A stretch of DNA of 64,000 bases from Parahoeflea alexandrii (GTDB lineage: Bacteria; Pseudomonadota; Alphaproteobacteria; Rhizobiales; Rhizobiaceae): NCBI RefSeq assembly GCF_024105735.1, contig NZ_JAAAML010000002.1, positions 868,001 through 932,000 on the forward strand, given 5' to 3'. Positions within the stretch are counted from its first letter, which is position 1, and each line of letters starts with the position of its first letter. This document shows, one piece after another, positions 44,876 to 52,541 of the stretch. The notes beneath the pieces were generated by a model that was not told where the DNA came from, did not search any database, and was given only the letters and a program-made list of their open reading frames with translations. The translations under genes were made by a program, and so were the position numbers.

Positions 44876-45979
44876 CTAGCTCCTGGTGATGAATGGCTTG
44901 CCGCGCATCGCCGGATTGCAGCGCGCATACGGGGCTGGAAGCTGAACTTCCGCGCCCAGCTCCTTGGCGGCGTGCCAGACCCAGCGCGGGTCCCACAGCA
45001 TTCCGCGAGCCAGAGCCACGGCATCTGCCTGCCCGCTCAAGAGAATGGTTTCCGCCTGAACCGGATCGGTGATCTGTCCGACCGCCAGCGTGGCTGTTTC
45101 AGCCTGCCACTTGATCTCGTCGGCAAACCGGACCTGATAGCCGGGGCCGGCAACGATTTCCTGCCGTTGATCAAGTCCCCCTGAACTCACATGGATCATC
45201 TCGCATCCGGCTTTCTTGAGCGCCTTGGCAAACTCGACCGATTGCACCAGGTCCCAGCCGCCCTCGATCCAGTCCGTGGCTGACAGCCTCAGGATAACCG
45301 GCCGGTCGGCGGGAAAGGCTTGCCGCACCGCATCGAAAACCTCGAGCGGAAACCTCATGCGGTTTTCCAGAGAGCCGCCATAGGCATCCTTGCGGCGGTT
45401 GCTGATCGGCGAGAGAAACTGGTGCAACAGATAGCCGTGCGCCGCATGCACCTCGATGAGATCGAAGCCGGCGCGAGCTGCCCTCCGTGTGGCATCCACA
45501 AAGGCCGCCTTTATGCGATCAAGGCCGTAGTGATCGATTTCCGAAGGCGGTTCCCAGCCCTCCAGATAGGGCTCGTTCGAAGGAGCGCCTGTTTTCCACC
45601 CACCTTCCGCGAGACTGATCTGGCCTGCACCCTCCCAGGGTTTGCGCGTGCTGCCCTTGCGCCCCGCATGGCTGAGTTGAATCCCGATCTTGCTCTCGCC
45701 AACCGAGCGGCAGAAATCGATGATCCTGGCAAAGGCTGCTTCCGAGGCATCGGAATAAAGGCCGGTGCAAGCAGGGGTAATACGCCCCTCGGCCTCGACA
45801 CCGGTGGCTTCAACCAGGATCAACCCTGGCCCGGACTGCGCAAACTGGCCCAGATGGACCAGGTGCCAGTCTGCCGGTACGCCGTCACTGGCCATGTACT
45901 GGCACATCGGCGCAACCACAATTCGATTGGCAAGTTCGAGCTTGCCAATGGTGAGCGGTGAAAACAGCAGACTGGACAT
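44876..45979 (-). CDS. Old yellow enzyme family NADH:flavin oxidoreductase
   Basis: This 367-residue FMN TIM-barrel protein of the YqjM-like class has IVVAPMCQYMA near residue 20, QLSHAGRKGS near residue 100, EVHAAHGYLLHQFLSP and the NRRKDAYGGSLENR motif near residues 190-210. These proteins reduce activated C=C bonds with NAD(P)H; in catabolic clusters they often act on enones or enamines. It is the first gene of an operon with the SDR and divergent from the sugar-isomerase gene, with site C between them. Confidence 0.92.
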   Translation of the reverse strand: MSSLLFSPLTIGKLELANRIVVAPMCQYMASDGVPADWHLVHLGQFAQSGPGLILVEATGVEAEGRITPACTGLYSDASEAAFARIIDFCRSVGESKIGIQLSHAGRKGSTRKPWEGAGQISLAEGGWKTGAPSNEPYLEGWEPPSEIDHYGLDRIKAAFVDATRRAARAGFDLIEVHAAHGYLLHQFLSPISNRRKDAYGGSLENRMRFPLEVFDAVRQAFPADRPVILRLSATDWIEGGWDLVQSVEFAKALKKAGCEMIHVSSGGLDQRQEIVAGPGYQVRFADEIKWQAETATLAVGQITDPVQAETILLSGQADAVALARGMLWDPRWVWHAAKELGAEVQLPAPYARCNPAMRGKPFITRS

Positions 45980-46010
45980 GAGGTTCCCGGATTTCGAGTT
46001 GAATGATCCG

Positions 46011-46047
46011 CTTCGTGCGGTATAGTAACATTTGTGCGCAAATGAAC
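46011..46047. promoter_or_regulatory. Operator-like site C in divergent promoter
   Basis: GTAACATTTGTGCG (46025-46038) matches the CGnACAwwTGTnCG type with one weaker arm and is followed by CAAATGAAC (46039-46047). TTCGTGCG at 46012-46019 precedes it at the same spacing as in site B. It lies between the start of the OYE gene (45979, minus) and the isomerase gene (46087, plus) and could control both. Confidence 0.6.
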
Positions 46048-46086
46048 ATGTCGGGCAAGGCCTGACAAGCGAAAAGGAAATTTTTT

Positions 46087-46926
46087 ATGTCCGGTACCGA
46101 CGTTGCAGCCAGCACCTTTCCCTTCCTCTATTCCCATGGTGGCCTCGACGCGCTGAAGCATTTGCGCGGTCTGGGCTATGACAAGTTTGAGATGATGATT
46201 TTTCCTCCCCACTGCTGGCCGCGCGAAATGGATGCCGCAGAGCGGCGTTCCTACAGCGATTGGCTGGAAGGTGAAGGCTGCAGTCTCACCTCGTTCTGCT
46301 ACCCCCTGCTCGACAACAATCCAAACGGTGTCGACAAGTTGATGCGTGAGTATACGCTTGACCGGTACCGGGAAGCCATCGACCTCGCGGCGGAATGGAA
46401 ATGTCCTTACCTTGTCGCCATTCCGGGACCGGTCAACAGCCTGATCAATCCGCCGACGAAATGGATGCTGGACTGGTTTGTCGAGGGCATGAAGAAGCTG
46501 GTCGACCATGCCAGGGGAACCGGCGTGACCCTGCTTCTTGAGAACGTTCCCTTCACCTTCCTTCCGACCGCAAAGGACATGAAGGAAACCGCCGAGTTGA
46601 TCGATCCGTCGATCGGGATCAATTTCGATATCTGCAACTCGGTCTTCATCAAGGAAGATCCGGCTGCGGCCATCCATATGCTTGGTGACATGCTCAAGAA
46701 CGTTCACATATCCGATTCAGGCGCCGAAGAGTTCAAGCACGCGCGACTCGGAACGGGGATTGTCGATCCGGGCCCGTCCTTCAAGGCACTCCAGGAGATC
46801 GGCTATCGGGGCGCGACCGTGATGGAGATCATCACCGATGCCCTGGATGCCAATTCCGATCCGGACGAAGATATTCGCGCAAGTCATGCGATCCTTGCCA
46901 GCCATGGCTGGAAACCTCTGGGCTGA
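46087..46926 (+). CDS. Sugar phosphate isomerase/epimerase family protein
   Basis: This 279-residue AP-endonuclease-2-like TIM barrel shows typical metal-site features: LLLENVPF (about residue 145), GINFDICNS (about 178) and NVHISDSG (about 203), plus VMEIITDA near the end. Members isomerise or epimerise sugars and related keto compounds. AAGGAAA precedes ATG at 46087. Its stop codon abuts the convergent SDR gene. Together with the CUT1 transporter it hints that the catabolised compound has a sugar-like part; this is inference. Confidence 0.87.
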   Translation: MSGTDVAASTFPFLYSHGGLDALKHLRGLGYDKFEMMIFPPHCWPREMDAAERRSYSDWLEGEGCSLTSFCYPLLDNNPNGVDKLMREYTLDRYREAIDLAAEWKCPYLVAIPGPVNSLINPPTKWMLDWFVEGMKKLVDHARGTGVTLLLENVPFTFLPTAKDMKETAELIDPSIGINFDICNSVFIKEDPAAAIHMLGDMLKNVHISDSGAEEFKHARLGTGIVDPGPSFKALQEIGYRGATVMEIITDALDANSDPDEDIRASHAILASHGWKPLG

Positions 46927-47691
46927 TCAGCCCAGGCCGGATTCCACGGGCACCACGGTGCCCGTGATTCCGCCCGCAGCGTCCGATGCCAACCACAACG
47001 CCACCTCGGCCACATCATCCTCGGTCGCAAGGCGGCCGGTTGAGGTCTCTGCGGCGAGAATCGCCAGGGCTTGATCTGGCGAGGGGCCGCCGTTGCTGTG
47101 CCGGCTTTCCAGTCGCGCCATCAAGGCATCCGTGGCGATCGGACCCGGAGCTATCGCGTTCACCCGGGTCCCGTCGGCCCCCATGTCGAGCGCAGCGGCG
47201 CGCATCACCCCAAGCACGGCATGCTTGGATGTTGTGTAGAGGACCTGTTTTGGATGGGCCTTGTAGCCATTGATGGATGCCATCACGACAGCGCTGCCAT
47301 GATCCGAGCGGGCCAGCGCTGCGGCAAAGGCGCCAAGAGTGGCCGCAACACCCCATACATTGATGGTCATCACGGTCTGCCACTCGGCTGCGTCAAGCTG
47401 GCGCATCCCACGCCAGGGCGGCACCACTCCGGCATTGGCGATTACGATATCAACAGCTCCAACCTCGTCTGCGATCGCTTCAAGCGCCTGACCGCAATCC
47501 GGCCGGGAAAGATCGATGTCGAATGTTGTCCAGTCTGATGGCAGCTCGGCCTTTGCCAGCGCCTCCGGCAGATCCAGTATCACGACGGCTGATCCGGCAT
47601 CGGCCAGCTTGCGGGCTATCGCTCGTCCGAGGCCGCGGCTGCCACCGGTGACCACCGCGGTGCGACCTTTGAGACTGTTGGTGTTTGCCAT
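46927..47691 (-). CDS. Short-chain dehydrogenase/reductase
   Basis: This 254-residue classical SDR has the TGGSRGLGRAIA nucleotide loop near residue 15, NAG near residue 85, a serine in MASING and an intact YTTSK active site near residue 150. The C-terminal GTVVPVESG fits the family. It is divergent from the 3-hydroxyacyl-CoA-dehydrogenase-like gene, with site D in the 83-base gap. The substrate is unknown; the cofactor loop cannot separate NAD from NADP with confidence. Confidence 0.92.
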   Translation of the reverse strand: MANTNSLKGRTAVVTGGSRGLGRAIARKLADAGSAVVILDLPEALAKAELPSDWTTFDIDLSRPDCGQALEAIADEVGAVDIVIANAGVVPPWRGMRQLDAAEWQTVMTINVWGVAATLGAFAAALARSDHGSAVVMASINGYKAHPKQVLYTTSKHAVLGVMRAAALDMGADGTRVNAIAPGPIATDALMARLESRHSNGGPSPDQALAILAAETSTGRLATEDDVAEVALWLASDAAGGITGTVVPVESGLG

Positions 47692-47726
47692 GTTGCGCGT
47701 CCCGCATCCTCATCCTATAGGTGTTT

Positions 47727-47750
47727 CGTACATTTGTGCGTTATGTGAAC
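47727..47750. promoter_or_regulatory. Operator-like site D in divergent promoter
   Basis: CGTACATTTGTGCG (47727-47740) is an almost perfect copy of the CGnACAwwTGTnCG inverted repeat, followed by TTATGTGAAC (47741-47750), the same extension seen at site E. It lies between an SDR gene (start 47691, minus) and the 3HCDH-like gene (47775, plus) and could regulate both. Confidence 0.65.
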
Positions 47751-47774
47751 TCAAAATGCAAGAAATGAAGATTC

Positions 47775-48719
47775 ATGAAGCAAGCAGGCCATCTTGTCGT
47801 TCTGGGAGCCGGATCAATCGGCGTTTCCTTTTCAGCCGTGTTCCGGGATGCCGGTTTCGAAGTCACCATCTGCGACCCTGATACGGAACGCAGCAGCGCT
47901 GCAACGCAGGCCATTGAAGCGCAGCGCGCTGCAATGGCACTGGCCGGTCTGGAGCGTGGCGGAAACGGCAAGCTGAATGTAGTGGGCAGCCTCGATAGTA
48001 CCGTGGAAAAAGCCGATATGGTGATTGAGGCTGGGCCTGAACGCCTTGAGGACAAGCAGGCGATCTTCCTGGATCTGCTGGAGCGGGCATCCCAGGATGC
48101 AATCCTCGCGACGGCATCGTCGGCAATTCCGATGTCACGCATTCTCCCCCGTCCCGCGGATCAGGCACGCTGTCTGGTGGCACATCCGGTCAATCCGCCC
48201 GCAATCCTTCGCCTGATTGAATTGTGCCCGGCGCCGGCGACATCTCCACAGACCATGGAGAAGGCTTCGCTTCTTTTCGATCGTGCGGGTTTTCGGTCGG
48301 TCCGGCTGGGTCACGAGATCGAGGGCTTTGTGCTCAATCGTCTTCAGGGGGCCGTGCTGCGCGAGGCCTACCGGCTGGTTGACGAAGGAGTCGTCGGCGC
48401 CGAGGATCTCGATGCGGTCATGCGGCTCGGTCTCGGCCCGAGATGGGCACTCTCGGGTCCCTTTGAAACGGCGGAACTCAATACGCCGGGCGGCATCCGC
48501 GCCCATGCTGCGCGAATGGGTCCGGCCTATCGGGCGATGGGAGAGGGCAGAGGCGAAACCGGCTGCGACTGGAGTACAGCGCTGGTGTCGCGGGTTGAAT
48601 CGGAACGCCGCGCGGTTGTTTCCGAGCAGGCTCTTCCGAAACGGGCGGAATGGCGTGTAAAGGCTGTCGCGCGGCTTGTGGCCGTTCGTGACAAACTGCT
48701 GGGAGAGGCCGATGTCTGA
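47775..48719 (+). CDS. 3-hydroxyacyl-CoA dehydrogenase-like (L-gulonate dehydrogenase-like) protein
   Basis: This 314-residue NAD-binding dehydrogenase has the Rossmann loop VLGAGSIGVSFSAVF at residues 9-23, the family motif AHPVNPPAIL near residue 136 and NRLQGAVLREAYRLV near residue 188. The single-domain length matches CRYL1/L-gulonate 3-dehydrogenase and carnitine-dehydrogenase-like relatives more than fatty-acid enzymes. It would oxidise a beta-hydroxy acid. It overlaps the next gene by eight bases, so it is in one operon with the flavoprotein pair. Confidence 0.83.
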   Translation: MKQAGHLVVLGAGSIGVSFSAVFRDAGFEVTICDPDTERSSAATQAIEAQRAAMALAGLERGGNGKLNVVGSLDSTVEKADMVIEAGPERLEDKQAIFLDLLERASQDAILATASSAIPMSRILPRPADQARCLVAHPVNPPAILRLIELCPAPATSPQTMEKASLLFDRAGFRSVRLGHEIEGFVLNRLQGAVLREAYRLVDEGVVGAEDLDAVMRLGLGPRWALSGPFETAELNTPGGIRAHAARMGPAYRAMGEGRGETGCDWSTALVSRVESERRAVVSEQALPKRAEWRVKAVARLVAVRDKLLGEADV

Positions 48720-50385
48720 TCAACCTTCGGGTTTCACCTTCAATGGCCGTCCGGTCGCATTGCGCATCGGCCAGTCGGTGGCTGCAGCATTGACCGAAGC
48801 CGGCCAGCGCCCTTTCCGCGTCACGGCGAAGGGGGAAAAGCGCGGCATGTTCTGCGGCATGGGTGTGTGTCAGGACTGCCTGGTCACCGTCAATGGCGTG
48901 CCGAACCAGCGAGCTTGTATGACGCCCGCCAGGGACGGAATGCAGGTTGCCACGCAGGTCGCCTTTGCCGCGCTGACCGAGCAGCCGGCCGTGCAAACGC
49001 AGGAAGGCCGGCAGCTTGCGCCAGACGTTCTGGTCATCGGTGCCGGAGCCGGTGGGCTCAATGCAGCAATCGCAGCGGCCGGATCCGGTGCCGGAGTTGT
49101 CGTCCTTGATGAGCGCAAGGTCTCGGGCGGGCAATACTATAAGCAGGCGGCCGGGGCCGCCTCTGTGCTGGATACCCAGCAGCAGGATGGTGCGGCACTG
49201 ATCGCCGCGGCCGTGTCCGCCGGTGTGGAGATCCTCTCGGAGGTTGAGGTCTGGGGCGTGTTTGAAGGCCTTCTCGTCATGGCCCATCACGAAGGCCGAG
49301 CGCTCATTGCCAGACCCAGGACACTCATCGTCGCGACGGGCGCCTTTGAGCGCCCACGCATGGTGCCTGGCTGGACGCTGCCCGGAGTCATGACCACCGG
49401 TGCCGCACAAACGCTCTGGCGGAGCTATCGGACCCTGCCGGGCAAACGCGTGGTCGTCGCCGGCTCCGGGCCGCTCAATCTTCAGGTAGCTCTGGAACTG
49501 TCTCGCGGTGGGGCGGATGTGGTGATGGTCTCCGAGTCCGCCCGCCCGCCACATCGGCAGCCGCTGGCTGCCGCCAGGATGGTTGCTGCGGGCCCTCGGC
49601 TTGCGGCACGCGGGCTGGCGATGTCGCTGGGGTTGCGGCAACGCGGGGTCAACGTGGCCCATCAGACCAGCCTGTCCCGTGTCGTTGAGGTCGAAAACGG
49701 TCTGAAGGCGAGTTTCAAGGATGCCCACGAACGTCAGATCGACCACCTGGTGGATGCCGTGTGCATGAATGATGGTTTTGAGCCTCAGAACGAAATCCTG
49801 CGTTTGCTTGGTGCGGACATGAGGTATGACCCAGCTTTTGGCCACCTTCGGTGCAAGCGGGATTCAACCATGCAAACGAGCGTGCCGCAGCTTTATGCCA
49901 TAGGCGACTGCGCTGGCCTGGGCGGCGCGCCTGCTGCCAGCGTCGAGGGCACCATTGCGGGGCTGGCTGCCGCTTCCTACTGCCGCGACACGCCAGTGCC
50001 GGATCTGCGAAAACTGCAGTCCAGTCTTGCCGCGCATCGCCGGTTCCAGCAACGGCTGTGGGCACTCTATGACATTGGGCCTCGGGATCTGTCGGCGCAG
50101 GACGATGATCTTGTCGTGTGTCGCTGCGAAGAGGTTTCTCTCGGCGAGCTTCGCCAGGCGCTGGGCACCGCGCCCGGGCACGCAGGAACGGTCAAGCGCG
50201 CGACGCGGGCCGGGATGGGCAGGTGTCAGGGGCGTTATTGCGGGCCGGTGACGGCGCGCATGGTCGCGGAGCGGGACAATCGTCAGGTGGAAGACCGTAG
50301 TTTCTACGCGCCACGGGTTCCAATCAAGCCCGTCAGCATAACCGCCATCCTCGCAGCACAGGAGATGCTGGATGGAAACGATTGA
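48712..50385 (+). CDS. [2Fe-2S]-FAD dehydrogenase large subunit (opine/D-hydroxyproline dehydrogenase-like)
   Basis: This 557-residue multidomain flavoprotein has three parts. Residues 1-95 are a [2Fe-2S] domain with C48, C53, C56 and C69. Residues 105-460 are a pyridine-nucleotide/FAD oxidoreductase domain beginning DVLVIGAGAGGLNAA. Residues 465-515 are a BFD-like [2Fe-2S] domain with CRC and, later, CQGRYC. In Lhp and Hcn/Oox systems the small [2Fe-2S] protein and the FAD subunit are separate; here they are fused. It overlaps the 3HCDH-like gene by eight bases and the partner FAD gene by 14. It probably carries electrons from a C-N oxidation. Confidence 0.87.
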   Translation: MSDQPSGFTFNGRPVALRIGQSVAAALTEAGQRPFRVTAKGEKRGMFCGMGVCQDCLVTVNGVPNQRACMTPARDGMQVATQVAFAALTEQPAVQTQEGRQLAPDVLVIGAGAGGLNAAIAAAGSGAGVVVLDERKVSGGQYYKQAAGAASVLDTQQQDGAALIAAAVSAGVEILSEVEVWGVFEGLLVMAHHEGRALIARPRTLIVATGAFERPRMVPGWTLPGVMTTGAAQTLWRSYRTLPGKRVVVAGSGPLNLQVALELSRGGADVVMVSESARPPHRQPLAAARMVAAGPRLAARGLAMSLGLRQRGVNVAHQTSLSRVVEVENGLKASFKDAHERQIDHLVDAVCMNDGFEPQNEILRLLGADMRYDPAFGHLRCKRDSTMQTSVPQLYAIGDCAGLGGAPAASVEGTIAGLAAASYCRDTPVPDLRKLQSSLAAHRRFQQRLWALYDIGPRDLSAQDDDLVVCRCEEVSLGELRQALGTAPGHAGTVKRATRAGMGRCQGRYCGPVTARMVAERDNRQVEDRSFYAPRVPIKPVSITAILAAQEMLDGND

Positions 50386-51499
50386 TCTGCTTGTCGTTGG
50401 CGGCGGTATCGTCGGATTGACGGCGGCGATCGCTGCGGCCGAAGGCGGCGCACGTGTTGCACTCGTCGACGCGGCCATCAACGCGGGATCGAACGCGAAT
50501 GCGGGCAGCCTTCATGTCCAGATGCAAAGCCGGTTCATCAGGCTGTTTCCCGATCAGGCCCCCAACGTCGAGGCCTCGCTGCCGCTTTACCTCAGTGCCG
50601 TGAAGGAATGGGAGCGGCTGGACAGGGAGATCGGGCCGTTCGAACTTGTCCGAAAGGGCGGCCTGATGCTGGCTGAAAGCGCGGAGCAAATGGCGTTTCT
50701 CGAGCAAAAGGCTGCGCGGGAAGCTCGCCAGGGTCTTCACGTTGACTTGCTGGGTCGAAGCGAACTGGACAAGCTTGCCCCTTGGCTTGGAGAACAGATC
50801 GTCGGTGCCGAGCTCTGCCACGATGAAGGCAAGCTGAACCCGCTTGTGGCCAATGTCCGCCTCCGCGCGCGTGCCATCGAGCTGGGAGTGGACATGCAGA
50901 TCGATCATGTGACCGGGCTGGGACAGCAGGGACATGTCACCGTCCATTGCGCCAGCGGCCGTGTTCATCACTGCGACAAGGTCATCCTTGCAGCCGCCTG
51001 GGGGGTTGGATCTCTTGTGCAGGGGTTCGGACTGGACCTGCCCGTCAGGGCCGAGCCACTGCATATGAACATAACCGAGGCGGGGGCCGGGCAGATCAAT
51101 CATCTCATTCAGCATGCTGAGCGGTCCATCACCCTCAAACAATTCGGATCAGGCCAGATCGTTATTGGCGGTGGATGGCAGGCGCAGAGCCGCGGCAATC
51201 AGGATGTGCCCGGCGTTCTGGCGCAATCCCTGCTCGGCAATATTGCCCTGGCGGCACGGCTGGTGCCTTCCATCGGTCAGCTCAGGGTGATCAGAACCTG
51301 GGCGGGGATGAACACGACGTTGGACGGCAAGTCGCTTCTGGGCGGCGTGCCCGGCGCCGAAAGGATCATCCTCGCAGTGCCCGGCGACGCCGGCTACACA
51401 TTGGGACCGTTGTGTGGGCGGGCGGCCGCTTGCCTGGCGCTCGGCAATGAGCCGCCACTGGATATCGATCCATTCACGCCGGGGCGGTTCAGTGCTTGA
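50372..51499 (+). CDS. FAD-dependent dehydrogenase small subunit (DAO family)
   Basis: This 375-residue DAO-fold protein has VVGGGIVGLTAAIAAAEGG at residues 7-25, the segment NAGSNANAGSLHVQMQSRF and the late GGVPGAERIILAVPGD. It is the probable partner of the fused [2Fe-2S]-FAD subunit, as OoxB/HcnC/LhpB-like proteins partner their large subunits. It would bind and oxidise an amino- or imino-acid-like substrate. GGAGATG lies just before its ATG and inside the upstream gene. Its end overlaps the end of the convergent IclR gene by 11 bases. Confidence 0.87.
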   Translation: METIDLLVVGGGIVGLTAAIAAAEGGARVALVDAAINAGSNANAGSLHVQMQSRFIRLFPDQAPNVEASLPLYLSAVKEWERLDREIGPFELVRKGGLMLAESAEQMAFLEQKAAREARQGLHVDLLGRSELDKLAPWLGEQIVGAELCHDEGKLNPLVANVRLRARAIELGVDMQIDHVTGLGQQGHVTVHCASGRVHHCDKVILAAAWGVGSLVQGFGLDLPVRAEPLHMNITEAGAGQINHLIQHAERSITLKQFGSGQIVIGGGWQAQSRGNQDVPGVLAQSLLGNIALAARLVPSIGQLRVIRTWAGMNTTLDGKSLLGGVPGAERIILAVPGDAGYTLGPLCGRAAACLALGNEPPLDIDPFTPGRFSA

Positions 51500-52370
51500 G
51501 TGCCTGTGAGATGGTCGCTGCGGTCTGCTGCAGCTTGGGCAACACCGTTTCCACCATGTTGTCCGCGCTCATGCGCAGGGTCGGGGCGCCGACATTGATT
51601 GCGCCAACGAGGCCGCCAAAGGAATTGCGCAGAGGAACCGCGATCGACAGCAAGCCCTTTTCCAGTTCCTGGTCGACAATCGACCAGCCTTTGTCTCGGA
51701 CGGTTTCGAGTATCTTTCGAAACTCGTTGCGGTCGGTCACGGTGCGATCTGTCATGGGAAACAGCGGAATGTTCTGCAGAATGCCCGGCCACATCTCCGG
51801 TGGTTGTGCGGCCAGCAGCACGCGTCCCGTCGCTGTGCAGTGAGCCGCGAAACGCGCGCCTACGGTTATGCCTACGGAAATCACCCGGTGGTACTGGGTG
51901 CCGCTGACGTAAACCACTTCGAATTTGTCCAGAACCGCTGCTGACACCGATTCGCGGATCTCCTCGGAAAGATGGTCGAGAAAGGGACGCGCAATATCCC
52001 AGGCGCCCTTGGAGGACAGCACCGAATAGCCCAGTTCGAGCACCTGCGGGGTCAGGTCGAAGAGTTTTCCATCGGCGACCGCATAGCCTTCATGCACGAG
52101 GGTCAGCAGAATCCGCCGGGCACCGGCCCTGGTGTTTCCGGTTTCGGCGGCAACTTCCGACAGGGTCATCTTCCGGCGTGTGCGATTGAAGGCGCGGAGC
52201 ACTTCAAGCCCCCGGGCGAGCGAACTCACATAGTCCCGCGGATTCAGGCCACCATTGTCTGGATCATCCTGGAAATCGGATGAAGCGGTCATCAAACCTG
52301 TGCGCTGCCCGGACTTTGGACCTATGCCAGTGCTCTCATGCTTGGCTTCCGATTTGGGTTTCTGCGCCAT
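51489..52370 (-). CDS. IclR-family transcriptional regulator
   Basis: This 293-residue regulator has an N-terminal winged helix at about residues 48-105 (LARGLEVLRAFN, TLSEVAAETGNTRAGARRILLTLVHEG) and a C-terminal effector domain at about 120-285. The effector part includes HCTATGRVLLA, DQELEKGLLSIAVPLRN and GAINVGAPTLRM. It looks like the PcaR/PobR type, which often activates catabolic genes. ATG at 52370 has GAGGAG seven bases upstream. It is divergent from the CUT1 ABC operon, sits at the centre of the catabolic region and is the best candidate to bind the repeated operator-like sites. A degenerate site lies in front of its own gene. Confidence 0.92.
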   Translation of the reverse strand: MAQKPKSEAKHESTGIGPKSGQRTGLMTASSDFQDDPDNGGLNPRDYVSSLARGLEVLRAFNRTRRKMTLSEVAAETGNTRAGARRILLTLVHEGYAVADGKLFDLTPQVLELGYSVLSSKGAWDIARPFLDHLSEEIRESVSAAVLDKFEVVYVSGTQYHRVISVGITVGARFAAHCTATGRVLLAAQPPEMWPGILQNIPLFPMTDRTVTDRNEFRKILETVRDKGWSIVDQELEKGLLSIAVPLRNSFGGLVGAINVGAPTLRMSADNMVETVLPKLQQTAATISQALKH

Positions 52371-52384
52371 GATTCGGCTCCTCG

Positions 52385-52398
52385 CGCACAATTGTAAA
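52385..52398. promoter_or_regulatory. Degenerate operator-like site in front of the IclR gene
   Basis: CGCACAATTGTAAA keeps one full arm and the centre of the CGnACAwwTGTnCG type, with the last two bases changed. It lies 15-28 bases upstream of the regulator's start, next to its ribosome site, and could serve autoregulation. Confidence 0.4.
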
Positions 52399-52491
52399 TT
52401 TCCCAGACGCCTTAGCACACGCGATTGTGGGGGTGCAGCGGAAAAATCTCAAAATCAACACTTGCCACACAATCCAAAAATGGTGTTATAT

Positions 52492-52515
52492 CGCACAAGA
52501 GTACGGTATGTGAAC
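52492..52515. promoter_or_regulatory. Operator-like site E upstream of the CUT1 ABC operon
   Basis: CGCACAAGAGTACG (52492-52505) followed by GTATGTGAAC (52506-52515) lines up with site D along its whole length. It lies 27-50 bases before the binding-protein start at 52542 and 122 bases from the regulator start, in the divergent promoter region. Confidence 0.65.
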
Positions 52516-52541
52516 AAAATCAGCAACCAAGGGAGACGATA

